From Phoenix dactylifera (taxonomy: Eukaryota > Streptophyta > Magnoliopsida > Arecales > Arecaceae): DNA of 64,000 nucleotides. The stretch is from assembly GCF_009389715.1 (NCBI RefSeq), contig NC_052397.1, positions 11,419,595 to 11,483,594 of the forward strand, written 5' to 3'. Of this stretch, positions 35,235 through 46,570 are shown one piece after another. How positions within the stretch are numbered: position 1 is the stretch's first letter; each line of letters begins with the position of its first letter. The translations under genes and the position numbers were made by a program. A model generated the notes under the pieces. That model did no database searches. It was not told the DNA's origin and saw only the letters and a list, made by a program, of their open reading frames with translations.

Positions 35235-37118
35235 CTAAGACAGCCCCACTGCGTAGTCACTTGCATCACACATAATCTCAAAAGGTAAACTCCAATCTGG
35301 TGGCTGCATAATGGGAGCTGAAGTGAGCTTCCCAATAAGCGTTTGGAATGCCGCTTGGCACTCTTGTGTCCACTCAAATGGGGTATCCTTAACTAGAAGG
35401 TTACACAATGGTCTAGATATGGCAGAAAAATTCTGGATAAACCTCCTATAGAAACCAGCATGACCAAGGAATGATCTAACATCTTTCACAGTCTTAGGTG
35501 TGGGCAACTTAGAGATCAACTCAATTTTGGATTGATCAACTTCTATTCCCCTAGAGGAAACAATATGGCCCAAAACAATACCCGAAGGCACCATAAAATG
35601 GCATTTCTCCCAATTCAATACAAGGCCTTTTTCTTTGCAACGAGCTAGAACCCTTTTTAAATTAAACAAACATACATCAAAGGAGTCACCAAAAACAGTC
35701 AAGTTATCCATAAACACCTCCATGCAATTCTCAACCATATCACTAAAAATACTCATCATGCACCTTTGAAAGGTAGCTGGAGCATTACACAAACCAAATG
35801 GCATACGACGAAATGCATAAGTTCCAAAGGGACATGTAAAAGTGGTCTTATCTTGGTCCTCTAAAGCAATTTCAATTTGGTAATAACCAGAATAACCATC
35901 TAAAAAACAATAAAAGGGATGACCAGCTACACGCTCTAAGATTTGGTCGATGAATGGAAGGGGAAAATGATCTTTGTGAGTGGCAGCATTTAACTTCCTA
36001 TAATCAATGCACATGCGCCACCCGGTTGCTGCTTTGGTAGGGACTAATTCTCCTACATCATTCTTCACTACTGTGACACCTGACTTTTTAGGAACTACCT
36101 GCGTAGGACTAACCCACTTGCTATCGGCAATCGGATAAATAATACCCGCATCTAACAGTTTTAAGACTTCATTTTTCACAACTTCTTTCATGGTAGGGTT
36201 TAGCCTGCGTTGGGGGTCTCTACGAGGGTTAGCTCCCTCCTCCAAGTGAATCCTATGAGAACAAATTAAAGGGCTGATGCCTTTAATGTCGGCCATGGTC
36301 CAACCAAGTGCAGATTTATGCTCATTCAAAGTTGTAAGTAATTTTTTACCTTGTGATGCACTTAAGTCAGAAGAAATTATTACAGGAAAGGTATCACCTG
36401 GACCAAGAAATGCATGTTTTAAACCCTTAGGCAGTGGCTTTAACTCGACTTTTGGGGCTTCAATGGTAGATGGCTTCGGTTGTTCTCGCATCAAGGGCAG
36501 CTCCTCAAATCTTGGTTGCCATGTCCTCGTCCCATAATCCTGAGATGAATCAAAAACAGCACAAATATTAGTAACATCATTAGAGTCAAATGTGCTATCA
36601 AACCCAGAATTAATAAGAAAATATTCAAGAGGATCGGGGTCATGTTTTGTGATGGCTTCCTCTTGCATAAGTGTGTTTATCAGGTATGTTTGGTGACACT
36701 CATCGTCCTCCTGTGGCTGTTTGCTTATGTGGAAGATATTGACCTCAAGGGTCATATGCCCAAAGGACAACTTCATCAATCCATTCCTGCAATTAATAAG
36801 AGCATTAGCGGTGGCAAGAAAAGGTCTACCTAAAATAATGGGGATTTTTGATTCAGAAATAACAACAGAGTGTGTGTCTAGAATCAAGAAATCAACAGGA
36901 TAGTAAAATTTATCAACTTGAATTAACACATCCTCAACTATCCCCCTTGGTATCTTTACTGACCGATCAGCTAACTGTAAGACCACAGAGGTGGGTTTGA
37001 TCTCTCCTAATCCCAATTGCAAGTAAACAGAATAAGGCATGAGATTGACACTAGCTCCCAAATCAAGTAAGGCCTGTGCAAACTCATGATTCCCAATAAT
37101 ACAAGAAATTGTGGGGCA
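35235..37118 (-). pseudogene. Athila-type protease and reverse transcriptase, with in-frame stop and altered catalytic motif
   Basis: It continues in the gag frame after a TGA at 37119-37121. The protease has LDLGASVNLMP (DLGAS, the usual Athila form). RT follows with GWRMCIDYRKLN, FLDGYSGYYQI and FGLCNAPATFQRCM. The catalytic box reads VFMDNLTVFG where the family has FMDD (Asn codon at 35703-35705). The thumb and the start of RNase H follow ([10 protein letters not shown]). The frame then shifts in a G-run near 35252, where one base appears to be missing. The substituted catalytic Asp should abolish polymerase activity. Confidence 0.92.
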
Positions 37119-38949
37119 TCATGGGTCCTTATATTTTGGTGGGATTCTCTGTTCAATCAAAGCACTTACTTGTTCCGTTAGAAAAGCTGTTTTCTTAACA
37201 TGGTGTTTTCTTTTTACAGTGCACAAATCTTTAAGGACCTTTGCATAAGTTGGAACCTGTTTTATCACATGTAACAAAGGAAGATTAATTTTCACTTGCC
37301 TTAGGTTCTCTAGGATCTCGCTACTATGGTCCATAACTCTTGAGGTAGACTTGAGAGCTTGAGGAAAGGGCACTCTAACTGGACTCTTCACTATCTCTTC
37401 CTCTCTTGGAACATCAACTACATCACTACTCAACTTCTCTTGTGTGTCCTTAGGCTTGGGAACCCTTTCTATAACCTTACCACTTCGAGTAGTTATGGAA
37501 TTAACCTCCTTAAAATCTTGCCTATCAGGGTTAGAAGTTTGTGCCATATGCTGACCTTGGGGATTGGGTTGAGCTTGCGATGGAAATTTTCCTCGCTCAT
37601 TTACGGTTAAAGCACTAATCAACTTAGACACTTGACTCCTAATCTCTTTATTTTCCTCAACCACCTGAGTAATCATTGATTCAAACTTCTGGTTTGTCTT
37701 ATTCTGAGCCTCAATAAAAGCATGTAGTGTGTCCTCTAAAGGATTCCTAGAAGATGGGGCATGGTATGGAGGTGTAGAATAAGCTCTAGGCAGCTGTGGT
37801 TGTGCAGGATGTTGCGGGTCAGATTTCCAACTAAAGTGAGGATGGTTCCTCCAACCAGGATTATAGGTATCTGAAAAGGGTGTAAAAGGCTTCTTGTACA
37901 TACCTAGGGCATTACAATGTTCCTCATACACACCCCTCATTTCAGCAAATGTGGGACAATCCTGAGCTAGGTGATCCACTCCACCACATACAAAACAGGG
38001 TCCATGGGACTCAACACGAGAAACAGTATGTGTAACCTTTGTATCCTTTGTTTTTAAGGCCTCTAACTCCCTAGTCAGAATTTCTATCCGGGCCTTGAGA
38101 TTATCCTCCTCTCTAAGATGGTAAATTCCTCCACTAGAAGGAGTAGCTGTAGGTCGTGACCTACTAGTACTATCAGTCGCACTAGGTCCTGTCCAAGTAT
38201 GAGCTTTCTCAGCTAGATCATTCAGGTACTCTATGGCCTCATCCGGATCTTTCTGCAAGAACTCACCATTACACATCATCTCTACAAATTGGCGCTCTCT
38301 AGGTGTAAGTCCCTCATAAAAGTAACTAACTAAACGCCAACTCTCATAGCCGTGATGAGGACACAAGTTCAACAAATCTTTAAACCTCTCCCACACCTGA
38401 TACAAAGTCTCACTATCCTTTTGTGCAAAGGTTGAAATCTGTCTCTTCAAACCACTGGTCTTATGGTGGGGGAAGTATTTGTTAAAGAAAACCTGTGTCA
38501 TCTCATCCCAAGATCCTATTGACCGCGGTCTCAGTGAATACAACCAACTTTTCGCTCTATCTTTCAGAGAAAATGGAAAAAACTTAAGTCTAACTGCATC
38601 TATTGTACCGGGTTGACTATGAAAAGTCGCCACTACCTCCTCAAACTCTCTAATGTGCACGTAAGGATTTTCATTCTCTAAGCCATGAAAGGTAGGAAGT
38701 AACTGTATCATTCCTGGTTTAAAAATCCTGTTGTGGGACATTGGGTGGAAACATAATGCATGATGGTGTGGCTGTGCGTGTAGGATGGAGATAGTCCTGG
38801 AGAGTCCTAATGGGCTGATCTTCGTGATTGCTCATGGTGTTAGAATTAGATGGCGTATCGGGCAAATTCACAGGAAAAGTGTCAGGTTCTAATTCCGGTC
38901 TTCTTGCAAATCTACCTAACTCGTCTCTATGCCTACGCATGCAACACAA
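37119..38949 (-). pseudogene. Athila-type gag, frameshifted near its N-terminus
   Basis: The N-terminal piece is 38719-38949 (the likely Met is the MSNHEDQPIRTLQDYL start) and the main frame is 37119-38741. The retrotransposon gag domain covers residues 8-185 of the main frame (GMIQLLPTFHGLENENPY, FPFSLKDRAKSWLYSL). A coiled-coil-like stretch lies near 210-235. One CCHC zinc knuckle is at 249-262 (CFVCGGVDHLAQDC). The two pieces join at a run of five T (minus strand) where one base fewer would give an uninterrupted frame. Gag forms the virus-like particle that packages element RNA. Confidence 0.9.
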
Positions 38950-39130
38950 AATATATGTATATTATTTTTATTTTATTTTTTTTTTTTTTTTGCACAATCA
39001 AATCAAAACTATGAATGAAATAAACTGAAGACAAAAAGCAAGAGAAAAAAAAAAAGAAGAAGGAACGAGGTTACCGCTTTGACGAATTAATTCAGCAAAC
39101 CTATTCCTTGAAGCACTTCTTGTACCGTTC

Positions 39131-39148
39131 TCCCCGGCAACGGCGCCA
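39131..39148 (-). other. Primer binding site (tRNA-Asp)
   Basis: Minus strand TGGCGCCGTTGCCGGGGA lies five bases inside the 5' LTR. It is complementary to the 3' end of plant tRNA-Asp, the primer used by Athila-type elements. Confidence 0.88.
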
Positions 39149-39153
39149 AAATT

Positions 39154-40505
39154 TGATTACGCCCAAAAAATAACACGGCTATCGCAGTATATATTGGGGT
39201 GTCGATTCCACAGGGAGAAGGTAGGAACACTAAAAGGAACTACAAAACTAAAAAGAAATATCAAAGCAGTAAAATGTGATGTGAATGTTTAAAAGTAAAT
39301 TGACAATTAGATTGTAGTAGTGAAAAGATGTGACCAGAATTAATGGCAGCAAAGCATCGGGAATTCCTCACTTGAATCAGGTAATTCCATTCATATTTGA
39401 TCCATTGGATAACTCAATTAGAGATCATAGCACCAGATTCTCTAATTGGAGGATATAGCATTACAATCAAAATATTTAGTGGTAATTCTAGAAAATCATT
39501 CTCCTCTTTTAAAACCAAGGATTGTTATCCTTTTAGACTCAGATTCAAAGACAAAAATATACCCAATGGCAATATTTCAGCAAAAAATCACACTAACTGG
39601 ATAAACAATCAAATCTAGATATAATCAAGCACCTCAACAATTCTATAGAAAAAGACATGGCTGAATCTATGAAAAGAATAGGTTCAAGATTATTCCAACA
39701 CAAGAAAGATCTATTGATGAGAAATGATAAACAAAAATTGTATCAACATGAGAATCTATTACATAGATCAAATATAAATGAAACTACCATCATCCAAGCG
39801 AGTTCATCCCTAGCTTCACCAAAGAATTAGCTCTCCATGAATTTTTGGCTCCTCTTGATGATTTCTTTGTAATGCAGCTTTTTTTTTCTTAGAACGGCGT
39901 GCTCCCCAAGTATATATATGATTTTGGGGCCAAAAACCCTAGGAAACACAACTTAGACACGTTTGCATGTGTTTTTTCCGACTTTACCCTCGAGCACCAA
40001 CGTCAGCATGAGGTTCGGGAGACTCTCCAGATCGCATCTGATCTTCAAATTTTATGTTCTTATAGTCATTTGAAAGCTCTGGAAGTCTAGTTTCCAACAA
40101 AATTTGAATCATCTCAATTGGACTTCTGTAGCTCCTGAAATCATTAAAATACTACACAAAGGTCTGATCTGTCAGGGCCCAGGCTGGTGGTTTAGGGAAA
40201 CCTAACTTTGCAACTTCATAACTTTCTCTCTGGAGCTCCAATTGACCTGATTCTTAATGCATATGAAACCTCAACATGTCTACTTCATCTCCACCAAGTT
40301 TCATTTCATTCGGACTGCAATGGGATATTCAATCTTCTTAACTCCATTCCTATAATAAAATCACCAAAATCAATTAAGACTTGGACACTTTGTGAAGTAA
40401 AGTTCAGATTAGAAAAATATCATAAAAATATCCAAATCATGCTTAAGTCTTAACAATTTAGCCTAAAGTGGTAGTGTTATAAGGTACATTTTCATGCACC
40501 TATCA
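39154..40505 (-). repeat. 5' LTR of the Athila-type element (1352 bp)
   Basis: Direct repeat of 30347-31697; about 11 substitutions and one indel between them by eye (about 0.8%). Confidence 0.96.
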
Positions 40506-40510
40506 ATATT
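40506..40510. repeat. Target site duplication, right
   Basis: ATATT, identical to 30342-30346. Confidence 0.9.
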
Positions 40511-42639
40511 AATAAAGAATATGCTTGTTGAGAATAAAGATAATAAGAAAAATTTCAATGGATGCCTTAGAATTATTTATTAAGGTGATTGCCCTCTTTA
40601 ATCAATGGTAATGTCTTTTATTACCATTGGTTGAGCAACTATAATTGAATATGCTATTTTGATTATTACTTATATTTACAAATTTGCTCCTTATAATTTG
40701 TTAAAATTCTTAAGATCAATCACCAACCCACCATGTATTGCACTAATTCCTTTTTGTCACCACGAGTGGTTCAAATCGATTCTAGATAAGCATGACTGAT
40801 AAATATAAAGAAAAACTAAATAATGTATATTATGAAATATAGATGTTCGTAGAGAATACGTCATTCTCCAATTAAACTTTGCCATATCGCTAAAAATAAC
40901 TAGACCATTGCTCTTAACAAATGTCCCCAAGGTATTCATTAATAGAACCCTTAATATCAAATTGTTGGATCATAAGATACATTCAACAATATATATGGAA
41001 GGCTATTATGTGCAACTAGCAACTTGATCGAACACATGAAATAAATAAAAAGGGGCTATTCAGAATCTTTTAGTTGAAATTGCACAGCAACTCAAGATGC
41101 ATTGCAAATAGTATTTGATTTACCAAAATGTTTACTTCTTGTGTTTGGAGAGTTTGGGAAAAAGTGGGGTGCATCTAACAAACATTCTATCGAACAACTT
41201 GCAAGTAAATGCCAAGTTGAAACACTCAATATTTATGGAGATGATAGTGTTCTGGATAAAAAGATTGGTGTCGAAGCTATTGATGGCGAGGGCCTTAGTT
41301 GTGGACATGAGAAGCCATATGAACGGATCAAGCAACAGTGCAAGTCTCGAGGAGGGTGGAGAAGGTGAGGGAGAGAGGCATGGCAAGGGGCCAAAGGCAG
41401 TTCATGATGATGTAGAGGTGGAAGGGATAGGTGATAGTGAAAGAGAAGGAGGCAAAGTGGAGGCGGAGGTCAACACCGTAGATGAGGGTGGTTGGAGAAA
41501 GGGGTTAGGGCAAAGAACTTGGGCAAAGACAAGGAGTGTGTAGGGGCTCGTAGGAATGTGTTGGTTAATGAGGCAGCAAAATGGATGGGCATCAAGTAGG
41601 CTGTTCAAATAAAGTTCGAGGCAAAAGAGGAAGCCATGTGCTACCGAGACGTGGGGAGGGTCGGAGGTGGCATTGAGAGCAGTGGTGACGAGGGACTCAA
41701 GAGCAAGGCAGAAAGGAGAGGGGAAGAGGAGGAGTAGAGGTCAGTTGTAGGATAAGTCCGAGGTGGAGGAGGCAAGAATTGGCAATGGCCTCGAGGTTGA
41801 TGGCAACGAGGGACTCGAGAGTGGGGTGGGGAAGGATAGGGGAAGAAAAGAGAGAAAATCCTTTTTTAAAAAAAATTAGGATTACTTGAGCGGCTAAAAC
41901 TCATCCTGCAACTATTTTTGACTATGACTTCGCCTACATAAGATAGCTCTTAATTGCATAGTAATGAGCAACTCAACCTACCATGCAATTAGAGCTGTAG
42001 GTATCCAAACAAGTAGGCTAGCTTACAACAGCAATTTGAGTTGCATGCAGCACCACTTACAGGATCCCAATCAACTTCAAAAAGAGTCCTAGTAAACAAG
42101 GCTCTCACTACTGCAAGGTTTAGGAAGGGTTAGATATATATAAACTTATTTTTGCATGCGGAAAGACTGCTTCCATATTTTAAATTTATGATACTAAATC
42201 ATAATGGAGCAACCTTACTTTTATACCAAAACCTACCCTCCGAACACATGAAATGCATATTTAAAAAAAAAAATAAATGTTAAATATGGGGTGTTTATAG
42301 AAAATTATGTCATTGATGGTGCTACACCTTTTTAAGGGATGCCATGAGAGGTGGTGGTGGTAGATGCTAGGTAAGAGGAGGTGGAGGATGCCAAGCTAGG
42401 GGTGGAGGATGAGGGAGGTGGTATAGATGTGATAGCCTGGTCCATATAGACCAGCTTAGACTAAACCATAAGACTTTAGTTGAGTTAGGCATATGCTCCG
42501 CTCGTGCTTAGTTGCATCAAACTTCCGATGAGAGTCTGTTCTCTTTGACAACTCCAAGTGGGAGTGGAATTCTAGGAGGACATCAGAGGCTAGAACATCC
42601 TAGCTTTGGCCTCCATATAGATCCCCCAAACTCAATGAA
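40511..42639. other. Intergenic stretch without a supported gene
   Basis: AT-rich DNA, then a purine-rich GAG/GGT-type segment (41330-41850) that gives overlapping low-complexity ORFs on both strands (for example 41102-41543). I find no domain there. Confidence 0.5.
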
Positions 42640-43560
42640 TCTAGAGTTAGTTCAAACTAAATTCAAATTAAGGTTAGTTTTCTAGCACTCTTTAAATTCA
42701 AGCTAAGACTAGTTCTCTATCCGTGGTCAAATCCAAACTAGAGCAAGTCCTTTGACTCCAATAAAAATAAAATCAAGATTAGTCCTTTGACCTTTTTGAA
42801 GTTCAAACCAAGCTTAGTCCTCTGGTACTAATCAATTTTTTTCCAAATTGAAATTCGTCCTCTGACTCTAGTTAAATCAAATTTGGGTTAGTCCTTTGTT
42901 CCCATTCAATGTCAAATTTGGATTTAGTCCTTTATATCCATTATGTAAAATATGATTTTTGTCCTCTAAAATCATATACATGGAAGTTGGTAACTTAACC
43001 TTTCAAAGGCTCTAATTGTGACCCTTTTCCTCTTGTAGCTTGAGTTAGTCCTCTAACTCTAGTCAAATCCAAGTCAAGTTTAGTCTTCAAATCCTAGTGA
43101 GGCTCATCTTTGAGTTAGTCCTTTGACCTTAGCCAAATCTAATTTAGGATTAATCCCCTGATCCTACTCAAGCTCATGCTAGAGTTGGTCCTTTGATCCT
43201 AGTCAAATCTAAGTTAGGGTCAGTCCTTTGACCTTAGTCAAATTCAAGATTGGCTAGCCCTCTGACTCTAGTCAAATCAAATCCAAATAGGGTTAGTCCT
43301 CTAACTTAGTCAAATTTATGTCAGTTCTCTGACCTTGGTTAAACTAAATTTATGTCAAGTTAGTTCTCTGACCTTGGTTAAACTCATATTGGAGTTAGTC
43401 CTCTAACACTGTCAAATCAAATTCAAGCTGAGGTTAATCCTTTGCTTCTCATTAAATCAAATCCAAGAGGAGGTTAGTCCTTTGACCTTGGTCATGTTTA
43501 TACTAAATTTAGTCCTCTCACTCTAGTCAAATCCAAGTTAACTTCCATATAATTAAACTA
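42640..43560 (-). repeat. Degenerate minisatellite, about 40-45 bp units, about 20 copies
   Basis: The core word TTAGTCCT(C/T)TGACTCTAGT, followed by CAAATC(C)AA and a variable spacer, recurs through the interval with frequent substitutions. It lies downstream (in minus orientation) of the Tat-type integrase at 44060, where Tat/Ogre elements are known to carry tandem repeats in their 3' untranslated region. Confidence 0.85.
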
Positions 43561-44059
43561 GGCAAGTTTAACTCTAAATGGACCTCCATGTCACTAAACT
43601 ACGTAAGTGCAAATAAAATCAACTTCATGTCATTAAATTGGGCAAGTCAAACCAAGATGTTGATGGATCCCCATGTCAGTAAACTAGATCCAAGTTCTTC
43701 TTTCCATTATATATACATCTTTACTTCTAATCACATCATGTGTAAAATCATGTACAATATTCTATTTAGTGATGTAAATTAAGGGTAAGTAGTGTAATAT
43801 ACTAAGTGAGCAAATTAATGAAATTCAAATTTTATGTTATGAATATTATATTTCCTTTCAGCACTGATGGCTAAAAGTCTCTTAGTTGGAGGTGACGCAA
43901 TATTTAGGGTAATTAAGGGTGAATTCTTGAGTTTTTTAGAAGCCATGGATTTGTGTAAATAAAAGAGCCTCTATAATATGGTGAATTTGACATGATCATG
44001 ATAAATTTCTCATTTGTGTATCCCAAGTCTCTCCAAATTAATGAGCACTCATCTCAAGA

Positions 44060-46570
44060 AACAAATTTTGGGGGCCCATATAGTCAATTGCCAGCAAGAT
44101 AAATTTATAATCTTTTGAAGCTCTCAGATTGATCTTTTCATCACATCCATTCTCCATATTGAAAATGGCCAATGTGCACCCAAAATGTGAAGGATTGGTG
44201 GAACTTCCTTAAAAACTCATAACAATCTCTTTCATTTATCATCCAATAATATCCTTAACTAGGGATTTTTTTGGCTAGTGCAAACCCATTAATATCTGGT
44301 CCACAATTCTAACATGAACTTCTTAAACAACAATTCTAGCTTCAACTACATCTAGGCACCTTAGAAACATACCTTCACAGGACCTTTTGAAGAGAATCCC
44401 TGTACAAATAACATATTATATTGGTATTTGCTTAAGAGTATTTACATTTGTATCTATTGTTCCTTCAGGACAAGTGAAGTCCTCTAAGAGTATTTGATAT
44501 TATAAAAGAATGGCTTATTATTTATAGTGCCATCGTCATTCAAAACACAATAGTAAGTAGGCAAAAATTTGGGTTCTATAAATAATTTAAGTTGCCTATT
44601 TTCAATTGAGCTGCTAGAGTAACTAAGGCAAAAGCCAACCTATCCTTTTCTTGGATACGAAATGAAATTCGTTAATGTCAAAATGCTCTATTAGTTCTTC
44701 CAAATACTGGTGGTGATAAGGAACAATCTTATAATCCTTCGTTTGATATTTGCTATTACTCTGCTAAATGAAGCACTTGAAATCAGCAAATACTTCAATT
44801 TTCTTTATTCTTAGACTTGTGCCATTTCTAACCTTAAAATGCAAGCTTCATACTCTATCATGTTATGAGTGCAGTAAAAATCCAAATGGATAATTGTTGG
44901 TCACCGATCATCCTTTGGATAGATCAACCCAATGACTACGGTTAATACTATGTTTGTTACTTCTCCCATTAAAGTAGAGTGTCCAAATTTCTCTATCATA
45001 GTGGTGTAGCTCATCTGTAGTCATGTGTAATATGTTCTCGTTGAAGAAGCTAATGCAAAGTGGTTAGTAGTTTAGGAGTGCATGTTCTACTAAATGGTTA
45101 GCTAAGGCTTGTCCCTTGATAGCCTTCTAAGTGATGAAAGTAATTTTATATTGAATGAGAATTATTTTCCACTTTACTAATCTTCTAGTTAACGCTCCCT
45201 TCTCACTCAGGTATTTAACGGAATCCAATTTTACAATAAGGAGAATAGGATAAACCAAGATGTAATAACATACTTTTTAAACTTGCTAGACAGAGTTAAA
45301 CAAATCTTCTTAATCTCAATATACCTAGCCTCATAATCTACCTTATGCTTATTGAGATAGTAGAGAGTTCTTTGCTTTTCAGCTATTTTAACATAATATT
45401 TGAGAACAATCCTTTGAAGTTTCCATGATGGACAAGTATATAAATAACAACCTGCTAGGAGCAAGAGGGACTAACATTGGTGGATTCATGAGATACTACT
45501 TGATTTTGATAAAAGCTTGCTGATGTTCATAATTTTGTTCTTTTGGAGCACATTTCTTAAGGAGCTTAAATATTGGTTTACTAATTGGAGTCAACTTGGC
45601 GATAGGTCTGCTGATATGTTGAACTCTATTAAGAAATACTTTGACCTCCTTTTAGTTAGTTGGGGATGGTATTTTCAAGATGGCTTTATCATTCAAAGGA
45701 TTGACCTCTACTCCTTTCTTTCTAAAACTGAAACCAAGGAATTTTCCAGAAGTTTCTCCAAATGCATATTTTGTCAAGTTTAGTCTCAGCTTATACTTTT
45801 GCAGGTTAATAAACAACCTTTGAAAATTTTGTAGGCACATCATCCACTCACATTTTTAATTATTTTTGCATCATATCATAAAATAACATAGTTACTGCCC
45901 TTCGATGGGCAGATCTACATTCCTTAATCCAAATGGTATAACTTTGTAGTAATAAACATCCCACTGTATAGTTGAATGATATCTTCTGAATATCTTCTTC
46001 TATCATCTTGATCTAATTATACCTTGTAAATCCATCCATAAATGATAACAGAAAACATCCTATAGTGTTGTCTACTGATAAATTAATGATGGATAAGGAT
46101 AACTTGTCCTTTGGGCTAGCTCCTTTTAGATATCAACCGTCAACACAAACTCAAACTGAACCTTTTCTTGATAATTAGGAAGATGTTCACCATCTATTCA
46201 AGTTAATTGGTCACTCTCAGGAATCAAACATTTAGTTGCTTCATTACTTCTTTCTTCTAGTACCAATTTCATTTGCAACTTTTTTAGTTTTGTTAGATTG
46301 GTTTAATATTTGGTTTGATTATTGCTATTTCAGAGTCTAGGCATAGCATATTAGTATAAAACCAAGCAAAGACATCCATATTCACAAGCAAGAACCAAAT
46401 TAACTTCTTCCTTAATTGAAGAATTGACTTGATCTCTATCTTTATGACCCTAGGACTGTCTAGAGTTTTAAAGTTGATTTCCTCAATATTCTCGATAGTG
46501 TGGTCCTTTGGTTGCTCTTGTTCTTCAAATAAGCTATACAAATTCTGAGTCTTCATCAACATATTCTACC
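44060..46570 (-). pseudogene. Decayed Tat-lineage Ty3/gypsy pol with archaeal-type second RNase H
   Basis: Read on the minus strand. The pre-RT segment has MDVFAWFYTNMLCLD (about 46330). The RT thumb has KYKLRLNLTKYAFGETSGKFLGF (45652-45843). RNase H has QRTLYYLNKHKVDYEARY (45231-45464) and KAIKGQALANHLVEHA (about 45100). The second RNase H has DFYCTHNMIEYEACIL (about 44870) then EVFADFKCF and YHHQYLEELIEHFD. The integrase begins with TCPEGTIDTNV and continues to WPFSIWRMDV (about 44130). The dual RNase H and the DVFAW motif mark the Tat lineage (Tat/Retand/Ogre). There are many stops and frame changes. No LTRs were found. Confidence 0.82.

Larger units (their letters stand above)
30347..40505 (-). 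mobile_element. Complete Athila-type Ty3/gypsy retrotransposon, 10,159 bp
   Basis: Two LTRs (30347-31697 and 39154-40505) begin TGATTACGCCC and end CACCTATCA on the plus strand. They differ at only about a dozen positions. The flanking 5-bp target duplication is ATATT (30342-30346 and 40506-40510). In the minus orientation the 5' LTR is followed by a primer site for tRNA-Asp, then gag, protease, RT, RNase H and integrase, a 1.85-kb non-coding stretch, a polypurine tract and the 3' LTR. The gag type and tRNA-Asp primer fit the Athila lineage. No env-like frame is present. Several mutations break pol. Confidence 0.96.

Noticed and set aside
41102..41543. Two overlapping plus-strand ORFs of 88 and 142 codons
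   Set aside because: Purine-rich low-complexity sequence; no domain in either frame.
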